Counted from the stretch's first letter, positions 1 through 11,562 are shown. The stretch is DNA of 64,000 nucleotides from Anagrus nilaparvatae (GCA_022575985.1 JAKSXM010000137.1:19548001-19612000); one strand, 5' to 3'. Made by a program: numbers and translations. The notes: generated by a model not told the origin, from the sequence alone.

Positions 1-913
1 CACCAAGTAAAGACCATGAACCAGTATAATAAATAAATTTTTTATGTTTAAAAGTTTCAAGGTAGACTTAAACCCTTTTTTCCTCAAATTAAATGTGGAT
101 ATTAAATCTGGTAATTTTTAAAATTTATGTAGTGTAGTTGGGGATTTTTAATGATTAATCGTAAATAACTCCCAAAAATATTAAAAGATTTAATATCGAC
201 TTTTAATTTTATGTAGAAAGGTCTAAAGGAATGTTTCTAAATCAATTTTAAGACAAGACGTTTTACGAACGTTTCTGTGAACATTATTATTATATATTTA
301 GCAGATTTAAAGAGTTTGATGATTTAATAAAATATTCTATTTTTTACCAGTGATAAGCAAATATAAATCCAAGAAAAAACGAACAAATTTTGGTTAAAAA
401 AGAAACCAAATAATGGAAGAATAACCTTTAAATAACAGGAAAAAATATTGTTAATTTTTACCAAAAATTTAAAGTCAGTTTCAATTAGTGTTTCTTATAT
501 TAGATCACTCATAAATATATGGCTCAATTTGTACCAAATCATCGTAAACCTAATCGTATTACTTTTTTTACAGTATGCCAAACAAATGGCCGCCAAAAAT
601 CGAGAATTTAAAAAAATAACTTAGCTTATTTTTGGTAGTACTTTCGAGAAAAAATACTTTGAAACCGATTTGAAGACCAAACCATTAGATTTACGACGAT
701 TTGGTTTAAATTGAGCAATATTAAAGTATTTAAACAACATTAATTTCCCTGAGATCAATTGTTCTACAATTAACTGCAGTATAATTAATAATTCAAGAAC
801 AAAGAACAATTTTTTTAAGATCGTAGACATAAAAATTAAATTCTTGAAAAATTAAGTTTGCCTATCGCAACGTAAGTTTATAGACCCAGTTGAATTATTA
901 AAAAAAATTTTTT
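1..913. other. AT-rich non-coding flank with a degraded repeat
   Basis: No coding frame with recognisable content is visible. The stretch lies beyond the 3' end of the transposase gene and is dominated by A and T runs. The only structure found is a stretch near 593-668 that resembles 5108-5207 (listed separately). Confidence 0.6.
593..668 (+). repeat. Diverged dispersed repeat, copy 1
   Basis: Shares blocks in the same order with 5108-5207: AAAAATCGAGAATT, then AAAAAATAAC, a GCTTATTT-like block, AGTACTTTCG and AAAAATACTTTG. The similarity is interrupted by small insertions, so these look like old copies of one repeat. A weaker resemblance exists around 36600-36660. Family unknown. Confidence 0.45.
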
Positions 914-919
914 TTTATT
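914..919 (-). terminator. Candidate polyadenylation signal of the transposase gene
   Basis: TTTATT on the plus strand reads AATAAA on the minus strand, about 50 nt downstream of the stop codon of the reconstructed second exon (971-973). Position and sequence fit a cleavage/polyadenylation hexamer, but AATAAA is frequent by chance in DNA this AT-rich. Confidence 0.35.
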
Positions 920-970
920 TATATAAGAAATCAATATTAACTAAACATATTCGTTCTTATAAACAAAATT

Positions 971-2747
971 TTAATTTATACTTATCAAATGAGCTTTTGA
1001 ACTTCCTCCAGTGTTTGAAATATTTGTTCTATCAACTAGCTTTAACTTTTTACCACCAATAAATGCTATAATTGGTTGCTCATAATTATTTTGTTCGTCT
1101 TCAAGATGCAATTCATTCTCATAACCTACAAGCTAAATTAAGATACTTATTAAAATTTACTAAATTTTTATAAAGCAAAAGTTTCAAAATAATATTTGTA
1201 ATACATACAGGTTTTTCTTCTTTAATAAAATCTATATCATGAATATCAATCGTTTCTCCGTCAGATCTATTGGAAATTTCGGAAGGTTCGTAGCCTGATA
1301 CAAGATTCTTATACCTAAACCAAATTTGATATAAAACTTGCTCCTGTTCTGGAAATTTTTTTAATTCATAACATTCCAAAAAAGTTTTTTTTATATTATC
1401 TGGTATTTGAGCTTCCAAAGTTGATAAAAATTGCGTGATTGAATAATCTTCATCTTCAGCTGATATATTTGATTCATCATTATTAGTATCTTGAACTTGG
1501 TAAATATGTTTGGATTCTGAAGAATATTTAGAAAAATCTAATATGTCAGGATTGAAAGGATATAAACCACCATTTTTAAAGGCTTTTTGTATCACATTAT
1601 TTTCTTTAGACTTTTTATATGCTTGTGCGAAAATTGGAACATAATTGAATTCAGTAATAGCCTCTCTTGTTTCTGCTGTAAATTTATCAGCTGATCTTTT
1701 CCACTCCATTTCTAAAGCTTGAAATATACCAGAATCAGTAGGCTGAAGCATATAAACTGCATTTGGTGGTAAACAATACAAAATAATATTATTTTCTATG
1801 CAAAAATGATGCAATGGAATGTTTATATGTAGCTTAAATCTATCTAAAAATACTATCACAGGAAATTTTGTTTTTTTCTTAAGTAACTTTGGGTAAAATA
1901 TTTGAGTTATAAAATCATAAATTCTGTTACTGGCACATTCATTTTTTCCTTCAATATCATCTATAATCATAGGATCAATATCTTGGCCATTAGCGCAATA
2001 TGCGCATAGTAAAATTACGCTTTTCTTTTCTTTTTCGGGTTTTTGAAGATAGTATCTTCTTATTGCATCATGTTCTCCTGGTGGTTCTTCAGGTTCTTCA
2101 GGATTTAATATTATTTCTGTTTCATCTATATTGTATATTCTAGATGGGTCGTTAAGAATATCTGAAGCATCCTCTTCTTTTAAATATTCTAAAACATTAT
2201 TAAACCAGCTAAATACACTTTCTTTGGTTAAAGGTACCCTAGCGTTTGTAGCAATTTCTGTATTTTTTTCTTTTATTTCCGGATTTCTTTTAAAAAATAA
2301 CCTCATCCACCCTTTTCCAGGTATATTATCTGGAAATACTGTTTTAATATTTTTCTTATCTAAAATATATTTAATTAAATTTTTTACTTCATCATTAGGC
2401 ATAGGAAATCCTAGATTTGCTTTATGCATAATCCAATGTATGATTTCACGTTCCTCATGTAAATCAAAAGTAGGTAATGGACCCATTCTTCGCTCCAATG
2501 GAACATTATTGTGAATTTTATAGAAAAGTGTTGTTTTTGGAATTTCAAAAACTTTTGATGCATTATTTACACTCGAACCAGCATTTATATGAGTAATAGC
2601 GTTATTTAACTGTTCTTCTGAGTAACCAAATCTCTTATATGTTACGCCTAGCTTTCTTTTTCTTTTTAGTTCTACTCCATCTGTAGGTGAGCTTGAGTTA
2701 GTAGCCCCTTTGTTAATTAAAATAGTTCTTTTTTGATTGATGCTCAT
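971..2747 (-). CDS. pogo/Tigger-type DDE transposase (CENP-B/jerky-like), two exons
   Basis: Predicted DNA-binding, transposase-derived nuclear protein. Exon 1 is 2747-1209 (513 codons, phase 0). A GTATGT donor and a TTTAG acceptor bound a 76-bp intron, and exon 2 is 1132-971 (53 codons plus stop), giving 566 residues. Without splicing the frame reads 29 AT-rich residues to a stop at 1119. Domains seen: basic N-terminus with RKRK; a psq/pogo helix-turn-helix at about residues 41-80 (GYSEEQLNNA...TTLFYKIHN); a CENP-B/Tc5-type second helix-turn-helix at about 88-158 (GKGWMRLFFKRNPEI); a DDE_1 domain at about 200-400. The catalytic triad can be placed at D208 (NIDET), D302 (FLDRF) and D338 (LQPTDSG). 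Odd points: the usual DGHSSH-like motif after the second Asp is DRFKLH, DETG is DETE, and the stretch before it seems shortened. The frame is intact, so it may be a young copy or a domesticated gene. The family call is firm; activity is doubtful. Confidence 0.88.
1133..1208 (-). other. 76-bp intron of the transposase gene
   Basis: On the minus strand the coding frame ...EEKP is followed by GTATGT (1208-1203), and TTTAG (1137-1133) precedes LVGYENELHLEDEQ... in the same phase. The intron is AT-rich, short as in many insect introns, and carries stop codons, while the flanking sequence on both sides is free of them and richer in G and C. Inferred from splice signals only. Confidence 0.7.
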
Positions 2748-2750
2748 TAT

Positions 2751-2764
2751 CTGAAAAAAATTTT
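2751..2764 (-). other. Probable 3' splice site just upstream of the transposase ATG
   Basis: Read on the minus strand, a T-rich tract ends in TTTTTTTCAG, then ATA and the start ATG (2747-2745). This is a good acceptor, with a branch-point-like CTATTAATA further upstream. It suggests a separate non-coding first exon at higher coordinates, and it supports the chosen start. The first exon was not located. Confidence 0.5.
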
Positions 2765-2953
2765 ATTAATAGTAAAACTAATCATCTCGACCAGCACAGA
2801 AAATAATAAAAGCTTGTTAAAATTAAAATTATGAATTTTTTAAAGTATCAAAGTTTAACAAAAGTTCAGGTGGTACGTCGTTTTTAATGTAATCAATTTT
2901 TTTACACTATTTAATTGTCATGCAACCATAATTTATAATTAGTTTGTAAACTA

Positions 2954-4466
2954 CACTGAAAAAAAATTCCGGTTGCCGCAACCGGAATATCCGGTTGCGG
3001 CAGCCGGAATTCCAGTTGCGGCAACCGGAATTTCCAGTTGCGGTAACCGGAATTCCGGTTGCGGCAACCGGAATTCCAGCTTTAAAAATGGATTTTTTTT
3101 TACGTCAAAGACTTAATATAAAACAATTCTATCTGTAAAAATAGATGTTTTAAGAAGAATAAATATAATTTTTTATACTTTTTAAAAGTTATTAATTAAT
3201 TATTAATGTTAATAATATTTATTACGCATTATTTCTTTAAACTAATATATTTGACTATTTTTATTTAAATCTGATTGTTAGCAAATATTGTATAGATAAA
3301 TCCTACTTAATCCACCTTAAAAACATCAGAAATTTTATAATTTAAATTATACAGGGTCTTCTAAATTTCCATGGAATTTTTAATTTGAATAATTTTTTTC
3401 TGTAAATAAGTTTAATATTTAATATTTAAGTCTTGAGCCACACTAAAATATATTATTTGAACACAGAAAATTGTTTAAAACCTTGTGATAGCCCAGAAAT
3501 AAGTTAAACTAAACTATTTCCTATTTCCCCTAAAAGACCTATTAAATGATACTGAACTTTTGAGTATTTTTAAGCAATTTTTTCTGAGACAAAAACAAAT
3601 TTTGAGAAAATCAAATATTTTAAGAAACTTTATGGTTCAGAAAAAGATACTCATAATAACTCTTAAATCCTGTATTTTCAATAGGAAAATTCGGGAGTCT
3701 CAGCGAAAATACGTCAGTTTAAATTAACTAAAGATACTAACTAAAGGTCTGAATCAATTTTTAATGTTGAAATAATATATTTTACTTTGGTTCAAGAGAG
3801 GTTCAAGATTTAAATATAATAAATTTAAATTAGTCAGGAAAAAAATAGTTATTTTGGCATTCTTAAAAGCTAATTTATACGATTGATAATATTTTTGATG
3901 TAAAAAATGTAAAAAAAGGATTAAAAGTAGTAAAAACTAGTGGAAAATGTTTAATTATGATAGAATGGAAGATTATTACAATGACAACTTTATGGATCGA
4001 ATGATTTTCCCAAGAATTGTACTTCTTTCAGAATTTATTTTAGGTATTTTCAGCAATTTATTATTTTACTTAATATAATAATTTGACTAATTTTAATTTA
4101 TTAAAAGATTTTATTTTATTCTTATTTAAATATTAAATTAATTAATTGACTATGTAAAAACAAGAGTAAAAAATATATTTTTGCTCAGACAAAATAAATG
4201 CTATAATAATAATAATAGTGTCAATATACTATTATAATTTTAAAAATTTTTTAGTCAAATAATAGCTTAAATAAATAATGTGTAATAAACAATATAAATT
4301 TAAACAACTTTTATACAAAATTTAAATTATTCTTCTTGAAACATCTATTTTTATGGATAGAATTGTTTTATATTATGTCTTTTACGTAAAAAAAAATCCA
4401 TTTTTCAAAGCTGGAATTCCGGTTGCCGCAACTGGAAAATCCGGTTGCCGGAATTTTTTTTCAGTG
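2954..4466. mobile_element. 1.5-kb non-autonomous inverted-repeat DNA element
   Basis: The ends are CACTGAAAAAAAATTCCGG at left and its inverse ending TTTTTTTTCAGTG at right, with TA on both outer sides (2952-2953 and 4467-4468), which fits a TA target duplication of the Tc1/mariner type. The arms are long: left 2954-3165, right 4326-4466. The inner about 105 bp match closely, including GGAATTCCAGCTTT, AAAACAATTCTATC and ATAGATGTTT. The outer part is an array of palindromic 21-22-bp units, five at left and about two at right. The 1.16-kb interior has no coding frame. The adjacent pogo gene is outside these ends, so a link between the two is not shown. Confidence 0.8.
2969..3075 (+). repeat. 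Five tandem 21-22-bp palindromic units in the left arm
   Basis: Units begin at 2969, 2991, 3012, 3034 and 3055. Each contains a variant of CCGGTTGCGGCAACCGG followed by AAT(A/T)(T), so each can fold on itself. They are strikingly GC-rich for this window. The matching right arm (about 4413-4452) has only about two units, so the array has expanded or contracted since insertion. Confidence 0.85.
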
Positions 4467-5107
4467 TAATGTAATTCGAAATCTTTCATAAATTTTTTCA
4501 AATTTTGATTATCTAAATTAATAACTTAAAACAAAAAATCAAATGAAATCTTATGCAGCGAAATTTTTAATTAAAAGATTAAAATTTCACATTTTTTAAG
4601 GAAATTTTTGGTATCTTAAATTATTTTAAATTAAACGGAAAATTCTTCTATATTTCTCTATTTTAAAATAATAACTAAAAACGTAAAAAATTACTCTTCT
4701 GTAAAGTTTTCTGTGAAATACAAATTTTTTGTCAGATTTTTAAATGGTTACGTAACTTTTCCGGAAATTTTAAATTTGTAAAAAATGATTTTTAAAAGCT
4801 GCTATCTTTGTATGCTGAACTCTCAAAACGTAATAACTTATCAATTTCTCTTTTTCATAAAAAAATTTGAAGTAGCCAAAGTAAATTAAGCCCTACAAGA
4901 AGATTTGTTATAAATATGCTTTTAGGGAATTAGCTTTTTAAAAAAAAACGACGTACTTTATTGATTTCTCGCATATGCAAAATTCGAATCTACGGGAAAT
5001 TTCTTATTCGGACCTAAGAAAAAAAACTTATTCATTGTAATATAAGTCTTTTACAGAAAATTTAAGAAAAATTATTTCTCTTTTTTTAAAAATGTCCAAA
5101 AAACAAA

Positions 5108-5207
5108 ATTAGTGGCTAAAAATCGAGAATTAAACTTCAGGAGCTAAAAAATAACGTAAAGGCTAATTTCTATAAAAGTAATTTCGGGGAAAAATACTTT
5201 GGTTCCA
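5108..5207 (+). repeat. Diverged dispersed repeat, copy 2
   Basis: Partner of 593-668, with the blocks AAAAATCGAGAATT, AAAAAATAAC, GGCTAATTT, AGTAATTTCGGGG and AAAAATACTTTGG in the same order. Extra bases separate the blocks. No inverted repeat or protein motif identifies the family. Confidence 0.45.
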
Positions 5208-5470
5208 AACTATTTTTAAACATAAGTTGGATTCATTTTTTTCTATATTACATAAATTTAGATGAAGGGATTATTTCAGGAAGTAAAAATTTACGTCTTG
5301 ATATTTACTGTGAAACAAAACTGGTAAAAGTAACTCCAGTCAAATCGTGAGGTGGGGTGCGCTATTTTTACTGGTCATCATGAGATTTGGTCTACTATCT
5401 GTTTTTGGGTCGTTGATCACGAAAAACGGAGTCTTTTCTGCCAGATATTTGCGGTACACCTTTAATTTGC

Positions 5471-5506
5471 AAAAAATACCCCCCCCCCCCAAAAAAGGGG
5501 TATTTT
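5471..5506 (+). repeat. Poly-C tract in a hairpin
   Basis: AAAAAATAC followed by a run of C (12 at 5479-5490), six A, then GGGGTATTTTT. The A/T and C/G flanks pair around the A loop. It sits inside a less AT-rich worn repeat (about 5340-5620). Confidence 0.7.
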
Positions 5507-7156
5507 TGATGCATTCGCATTGTAATTTCTAATAGAATAGACCTTATTATGCGCGATGAGACAGATTTCGCCACCTCGTATACCTAATGTCGGGTTTTTC
5601 AAAGCTTTTTTAAATAAGGGCTTTTCTATTTGGAAGCGTCTATTATGTATAAAAAAATTGTTTATTCTCAAAAAATGAGTATATTTTAAAAAAATTTTTA
5701 CATTCAATAAAAATCGTAATTTTACTAATTTTAGTTTTCAAAAAGTCTCTATTTTTTGTGAACTTGCAAAAATTGACGTAAATTGACAAATTTCTCGCAA
5801 ATTCAAAAAGTTTAATTGAGTATTTTCAAGTTTTTCAAATTTACCAAAATTATTAAAATTAATGTTTTTATTGACCCTGGTTAAAAAATAAAAAAAACAA
5901 AAAAACTTCTGGGATCTGGGCAGATTTGGGCTATAATTTTAGGGATCTACTTTTCTGCAACCAGATGAAAGTTTCTGAAAAATCTGACCCTTGGAACAAG
6001 TTTGGGAAGAGAAAGGTCAAATTTTCCATTTAATTAAATACTTGACCTTCAACAAGAATTCGGTAAATTTGTTCGATGCCCCTGTATAATATCAAAGAAG
6101 AATATTATGATATTCATTTTTACTAGCAACGAACGAGCAACGAAGCGATTCTGGTATACTATTCAATTTCCTGATTTTTTTACGTTTTATTTTTTTAATA
6201 TTCTAAGCAACTAGGTCATTTTCGGAAAAAACAGAAGTAAAAAATCGAAAAATATAAGTTAAATTTGCTTTTTGCAGGCCACTGGACAACTTTAAGTATA
6301 ATTCGATATTATACTCCTGATAAGTAATCCAAAAAATGTATCTTGATTAAAAATTTCATCTTTCTATACATAAAACAGGTTATAGTGTCTACAAAACAAG
6401 AGCCGGTACATAGTCGGCACCAAGACTAATGGGGAAAATTGAAATGATAAAATATTTTTTTAATGCAAGTATTTGCTGTTTTGCAAAATATAAGAATTGT
6501 ACCATATGATTTTTCCAATTTTTAATTAAAAGTATCGATTTAGGACTAAAATTTAAAATAATTTTAAACATAAAAAAAAAAATATTTGAAAAATTTGCAA
6601 AAATATTTGAAGAATATGCTATCTGAAAAATGTTTTAATAAGAAATAATAAAAAAAATTATTTTTAGGTCTAACCATGGGTCTAACCTTACACTTCCCTT
6701 ACAAAAATCTACTGTGAATTTATCTATACAATTTCACAATTATAATTTCTTATACATTTAATATTATTTAAAAAAATTTTTACTTACTTAATAAAAATTA
6801 ATTATCTTTTTCCAACTATCCCATGACGTATTTTTAATTATTTACTTTACACACATATTTATTGTAATTTTAAACAAAATTAAAAGAACACATGGCAAAG
6901 CTTCGGTCAAAACGTTTCTTTTATCGGTAAGTTAGAAAGAAATAATACCAGTAAATGGATATAAATTTTTTTCTTTTTTATCTTTTTTAAAATTCAGTTT
7001 ATGCTAAAATCTAATTTAAAAAAATATAGAATTTGTAATTTTCAAAAACTTAAAAGTAGAAAAATTGAATAAGTGGAATTAATTTTAACTAAATAGAAAG
7101 CAGCTTTTAGAGTCAAAAGATTCGTGCCAAATGCATTTCGTTTTAATCTTTTACGG

Positions 7157-7260
7157 TGTGTTAACATAAACATTTTAAAACATTTTTAAAATTAAAATTT
7201 AAAAAAATTTTTTTAACACAAGAATAAAAAAATCTTATATTTGGTTTCTATGTTAACACA
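7157..7260. repeat. Short inverted repeat around GTTAAC
   Basis: TGTGTTAACATAAAC (7157-7171) pairs with GTTTCTATGTTAACACA (7244-7260), with one difference. The spacer of about 70 bp is almost pure A/T. It could be the end of a small transposon or chance; no target duplication was recognised. Confidence 0.35.
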
Positions 7261-8838
7261 ACCAACGAGCATAAGGTATGTTTAAGTCCATACAGCTGAA
7301 TTATTCAGTCCTCGCATTGAAATTATTGTAAGTCTCTAAATTGAAATTTATTTAGTCACTGCATTCAAATTATTCTTAGTGCATACCTACCTCTCTTTTA
7401 TTGGTAAACTTTTGTCCCTATAAACATGTCCCATGTCAACAGATAATAAACATATTCAGGCATGTACCTATTAACCAGAGCTTTTTCAGCAAAAAAACTT
7501 TAATGAAGAAATAGTTTTTAAATTTATTTTTTATATTCTAAATCGATTCTTTATAATTCTACACAATTTATTTAAACCATGCATAAATAGGTTTATTTAT
7601 CGCAGATATTGTTAGGTATTAAGTATTTATAATTTAATTTTTGCAGTGAAAATCAGCATCAAATTCTTCATTAAAATTTATGTATTTACATTAATCGATT
7701 AAATAATATGATAGATAATCAAAGTTTTATGTAGATAAAATTATATTTAGATTTCATAGTATGTAATTTGTTTAAATGTTTGATTCAATTTTCATCTTGC
7801 AGCGAAAATGCTAAAATTTCATATCACAGGCAAATACATGAACTTCTTGTCTTTTAGAAACATACTAAAATACTTTTGCTAACAATAATTTTGTTCATTT
7901 TTTACTGAAATTTTTATATTTAAAATACTAATAATAATAATAATCGGATTACATTTACGTTTCTATAGAATATAGAACGGTAATTGGTAAGTAGTTTATA
8001 ATAAGCTTGTTTCTAATAAGTAATACTATTACTTTACCAGCTTTGTTTGTTTCATAAATATATAACATATAACGTATTATATATACGAACAAGTAATTAC
8101 ACATTGAAATTGCATGTAAAATAATGATTCTATTCTTCATGAATATATGTCCTATTATATTTATTAATCAAAATAATTTTATTTAAACTAGGCAAAATTA
8201 AAGAGAAAATGAACATTAAAAAAAGAGAAATTAGATAGTTTTTGCTTAATTATTAACAAAATTTAAATATGCTTTTGGATATAATTGATAAAAAGTTACA
8301 TCTGATTTATAGACTAACATTAATTGTAATTATTTTTACTGGAAAACAGATGTATAGGAAGATGAATAACCTAATTTTCATTTTTTGCTGATGCAAAATT
8401 TTACATATCGTAAAGTTGGAAAAATTACAGTTTGTTCGTATTCTAATTTAATATTTTGGATTTTTATCAACTACTACAAAATTTTAAGAGCTTATTTTAA
8501 TTATAGTCGATTTGGGATTCTTGTCATAGATATTTTGGTGAACTGATGTTAATTAAATGTGATAAACCAGAATTTTACAAAATTTTCCAGCTCAATTTAT
8601 TATAATTTATCCAATAAATCTCTTAAACTAATTCCAGATTGAGAAAAATCCATATATATTTGACTTTTTAAATTTAACGAAAAGATACTGAAATTTGCAG
8701 GCATTAATAATTCTCTATAAAAAATAAGATTATATTCTTAAGTCAAATAGTTTTTCATTAAAATTCTAAAATTAAAATATGAAATTTTATATATAGTGCT
8801 TCTTTTCATGAGGTATTTCATTGCAATTTTGTACAAAT

Positions 8839-8877
8839 ATTTTTCTCACAAGTGAAATGGTTTTTAGATGTTATAAG
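8839..8877 (-). repeat. TTGCGAG-family motif, copy 1
   Basis: Minus-strand copy: CTTATAACATCT, then CATTTCACTTGTGAGAAAAA (one change, TTGTGAG). Family consensus as read from 11 copies: CTTATATAGYATT, about 8-10 variable bases, then CATTTCWCTTGCGAGAAAAA with a T-rich end. Function unknown. Confidence 0.65.
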
Positions 8878-9149
8878 AGGAATGGAAAGTTCTCAAAATT
8901 TAAATAATAAAGAAAGCCATAATATTTAGTAATACATTGGTGCAAAAGTTATTCTTTTAGCCCCTAGAGAAGAAATATAGTAAGCGATTTTATACCCTCG
9001 TGGTTAACTGACCCAATAGCTATTTGCGAGGCTATTTATTAAACAAGGGGATAAAATAAGACATGACTTTTAATTCAGTTGTTCCGACAGCATTAAAAGC
9101 AAAATTCTATTATGCTGGTTCAGATTGTTAAAGAAAAAACTTATTTAAA

Positions 9150-10135
9150 AACAGCGCGAGAAACATGAACTGTATTGTAGCGTCTCCTGTTGAAAGCAGT
9201 ACACACTAAAATTAAAAAGCGCCAATTTCGCACCTTTCAGATCAAAAACAAAAGAGAAAAACATGTAAGCTTATTTTATTACCTGATGTATTTATCCAGT
9301 ATAAAAAAATCCTCTCTTACATATATCATATTTGATATTTATATATGCAAACCATGTTTTTCTGTATACACACATATACCTATGTATAGTATATTTATAT
9401 ATATGCAGTTAAGAGGGAAAGGTAAAAACGCATGCATGTACTGCACTTGCATACAGAAATAATAACAATAACTATGATAATAATAATGATTATTATAATG
9501 ATAATAGTAAAATTGCAAGCGAAAGCATACATAAAGCGCAATGCATAAAAACCGTCAACAAAACCTACGCTTTGCGCATGCGATCTGTACAACTTCCCCG
9601 CTTTTGAAAAACAAAAAAAAAATATCACCATAAATACATAGGCAGATAATACACATATACATGAATTAATAGAGAGAAAGAAACGGGATTGTGCATAAAA
9701 AGGTTATGGTGGTGGGGTTTCATGGCTACTATTCGTATTTTTCCGTAAAAGCTCGCCTCTTTTCGTATGGTTTTATAAAAATGAAAAAATTGTAGTGGGG
9801 GATTATACTTCTAGTGAGTTTTTATATATATCTATATAAAAACATATAATTTTCTCCCGCGTCCAGAACGTCTGTTACCACCACCCAAAGTCATTTATTG
9901 TATACCATACGCGAATATCGAAAGAGGAGAATATAGTAAAATTAAAAAAGGTGTATTACGGGGTCTCACATATACACATATACTATATATATATATATTA
10001 GTGTCAGCATTGTGCGCAGACCGGTTGCGCAGTAGGCGTGTACGTTGTCCAGATTCTTTGTGCCATTCTTGGCATACCAAAAACAGAGCGCCAACCTGGT
10101 CTCTCTTTTTCTCGCTTTTTTCGCGCACCATATAT
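9150..10135. promoter_or_regulatory. CpG-containing patches, probable regulatory DNA
   Basis: Several non-AT-rich patches stand out from the background: near 9157-9235, 9536-9605, 9680-9765, 9855-9915 and 10009-10130. One contains TGCGCATGCG (9573-9582), close to the NRF-1/ewg site. Another has two TGCGCAG copies around ACCGGT (10013-10032). No convincing exon is visible here. Lying just upstream of the candidate 5' exon at 10.9 kb, they are best read as promoter or enhancer DNA. Confidence 0.35.
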
Positions 10136-10859
10136 AAATAAAATAATTTTTTTTTTTTTTTTAAATTATATATTTATAAATCTTCCAAAAAAAGTTATTA
10201 ATACAAGTGAATCATAATCGTTATCATTTTATAATCCGTATAATAACGAAAGTAAATATTTTTTAAAAGATAATAAAAATTTTGTGTTTATACTAAACGT
10301 GTCCGGTGTGCGGGAGTGCGTGTATTATTTTAAATATGTGTGCATATATAAATATATATATATGATAAAAATTTTTTAAGCAATGTTTATAAAAAATTTT
10401 CTAATCAATTAATGAGATTTATTTATTTATTTTTTTTTTTAAACAGTTTATTTACATGACGTTAATGTATTGTGGAAATTTTAAAAGCTCTGTATATATA
10501 TATATATAGAGCAACAGGAAAGTAAATAAAAAATTTATCACCCAGTGATTTTGCACATTTAATAAATATTTTAATTAATTAAAGTGATTGTTGTTATAAA
10601 ATTATCAACAATATATTAAAAAAAAAAACTTACAAGATTTTTTATTCCATGTTAAAAAAGTACCCATTAAGTTTTCTGGGACTGACAGTTTAGTGTTTAT
10701 TAACGGTGTTTTTAAAACCATTTTATTTTTTGTATTTTTTTAAAAAATAAAAGAAAAAAGTAACATTTTTCACGAATGCGGTTATACACGAATATTACAT
10801 ATGATTATCTGTAAATTTAAAAAGTGGTTAGAAAGAAGTTGAATAAAAAAAAAAATCAA
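10136..10859. other. AT-rich spacer upstream of the candidate 5' exon
   Basis: Poly-T and poly-A runs, a short TA repeat at about 10493-10508 and no coding frame or repeat of note. It may hold the core promoter of the exon that ends at 10955, but no initiator or TATA box could be singled out in such AT-rich DNA. Confidence 0.4.
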
Positions 10860-10955
10860 GAATAATTTCAAGGTAGAAGCCATCAAGTAGTTTTGAGAAG
10901 GAAGGTGTTCCTCTTTAGAGGAACGAACGAGACACACACGTCAGCTCGACCTGTG
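10860..10955 (+). other. Candidate 5' untranslated exon with strong donor
   Basis: A GC-richer segment (GAACGAACGAGACACACACG, then TCAGCTCGACCTGTG) ends exactly at GTAAGTAC (10956-10963), a near-perfect 5' splice site. Its 5' limit is unknown; 10860 is only where the composition changes. It contains no open frame starting with ATG, so it would be untranslated. It also holds the hairpin GTTCCTCTTTAGAGGAAC (10907-10924). It would be the first exon of a plus-strand gene whose coding part lies downstream. Confidence 0.45.
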
Positions 10956-11389
10956 GTAAGTACTTTTACTCATATAAAAAAAAAACTTTACTAACACATG
11001 TATAAAATTTAACTTCTTTTCACATATAAAAAACATTTATCTTTGTTACTCATGTTTTGTATGTTTTTTTTTTGCGTGTACGTTTTTATTTCTATCTTTT
11101 TCTATCTTAAAATATATACAACGACGCCCGCGCGATATAGGCTTTTGTTACATCTATCTCATTTTGTATTACTCGTCGTCAAATCATCGGTTTGTAAAAA
11201 TAAAAATTTTTTTTTTTACAAATTAACATAAATTATGAATTAAATAAATAAAATTATTAATGACTTTTAAATTAATAAGTATGTCATTTACTTATTTTTA
11301 TTTATTTAATGAAAAACTTCATATATTACCGTATTTCATTATTTTTTTTCTCTTTCTCAATATCCAGCGTCCGTCCGCGTGAGCCATGG

Positions 11390-11562
11390 TATACCTATAA
11401 CGTAATATTATATTACCATGCTTATATACACGGTGTTTTAGAATTGCAGATTTTTAAAAATACAATTGAAAATTTAGATTTTTTTCATAATATGAATCAT
11501 CTTATCATACAATTTTTTTAGCATTCTATTTTTAAACACCGTGTATATAAAATATAGGTATA
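11390..11562. mobile_element. 173-bp inverted-repeat element (MITE-like)
   Basis: Outer ends TATACCTATA (11390-11399) and TATAGGTATA (11553-11562). Inner arms of 17 bp match perfectly: TTATATACACGGTGTTT (11422-11438) and its inverse (11534-11550). The left arm carries about 20 extra bases between its outer and inner blocks. The central 95 bp are AT-rich and non-coding. It is most likely a miniature inverted-repeat transposon; a structured RNA is possible but not supported. Confidence 0.55.

Larger units (their letters stand above)
4467..8838. other. AT-rich non-coding DNA with old repeat fragments
   Basis: No credible gene. Contents seen: a degraded repeat at 5108-5207, a less AT-rich stretch around 5340-5620 that looks like a worn repeat, a C12 tract in a hairpin (5471-5506) and a small inverted repeat (7157-7260). 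The short open frames here lack any family signal and are taken as chance. Confidence 0.55.

Noticed and set aside
2131..2514. 127-codon plus-strand frame
   Set aside because: Lies antisense inside the transposase exon and is a shadow of it.
5790..5812. TTTCTCGCAAATTC as a further TTGCGAG motif copy
   Set aside because: Only the 10-base core matches; neither the CATTTC part nor the TATATAG part is present.
9020..9040. ATTTGCGAGGC as an inverted partner of motif copy 1
   Set aside because: Seven-base match only; insufficient in DNA with this many short words.
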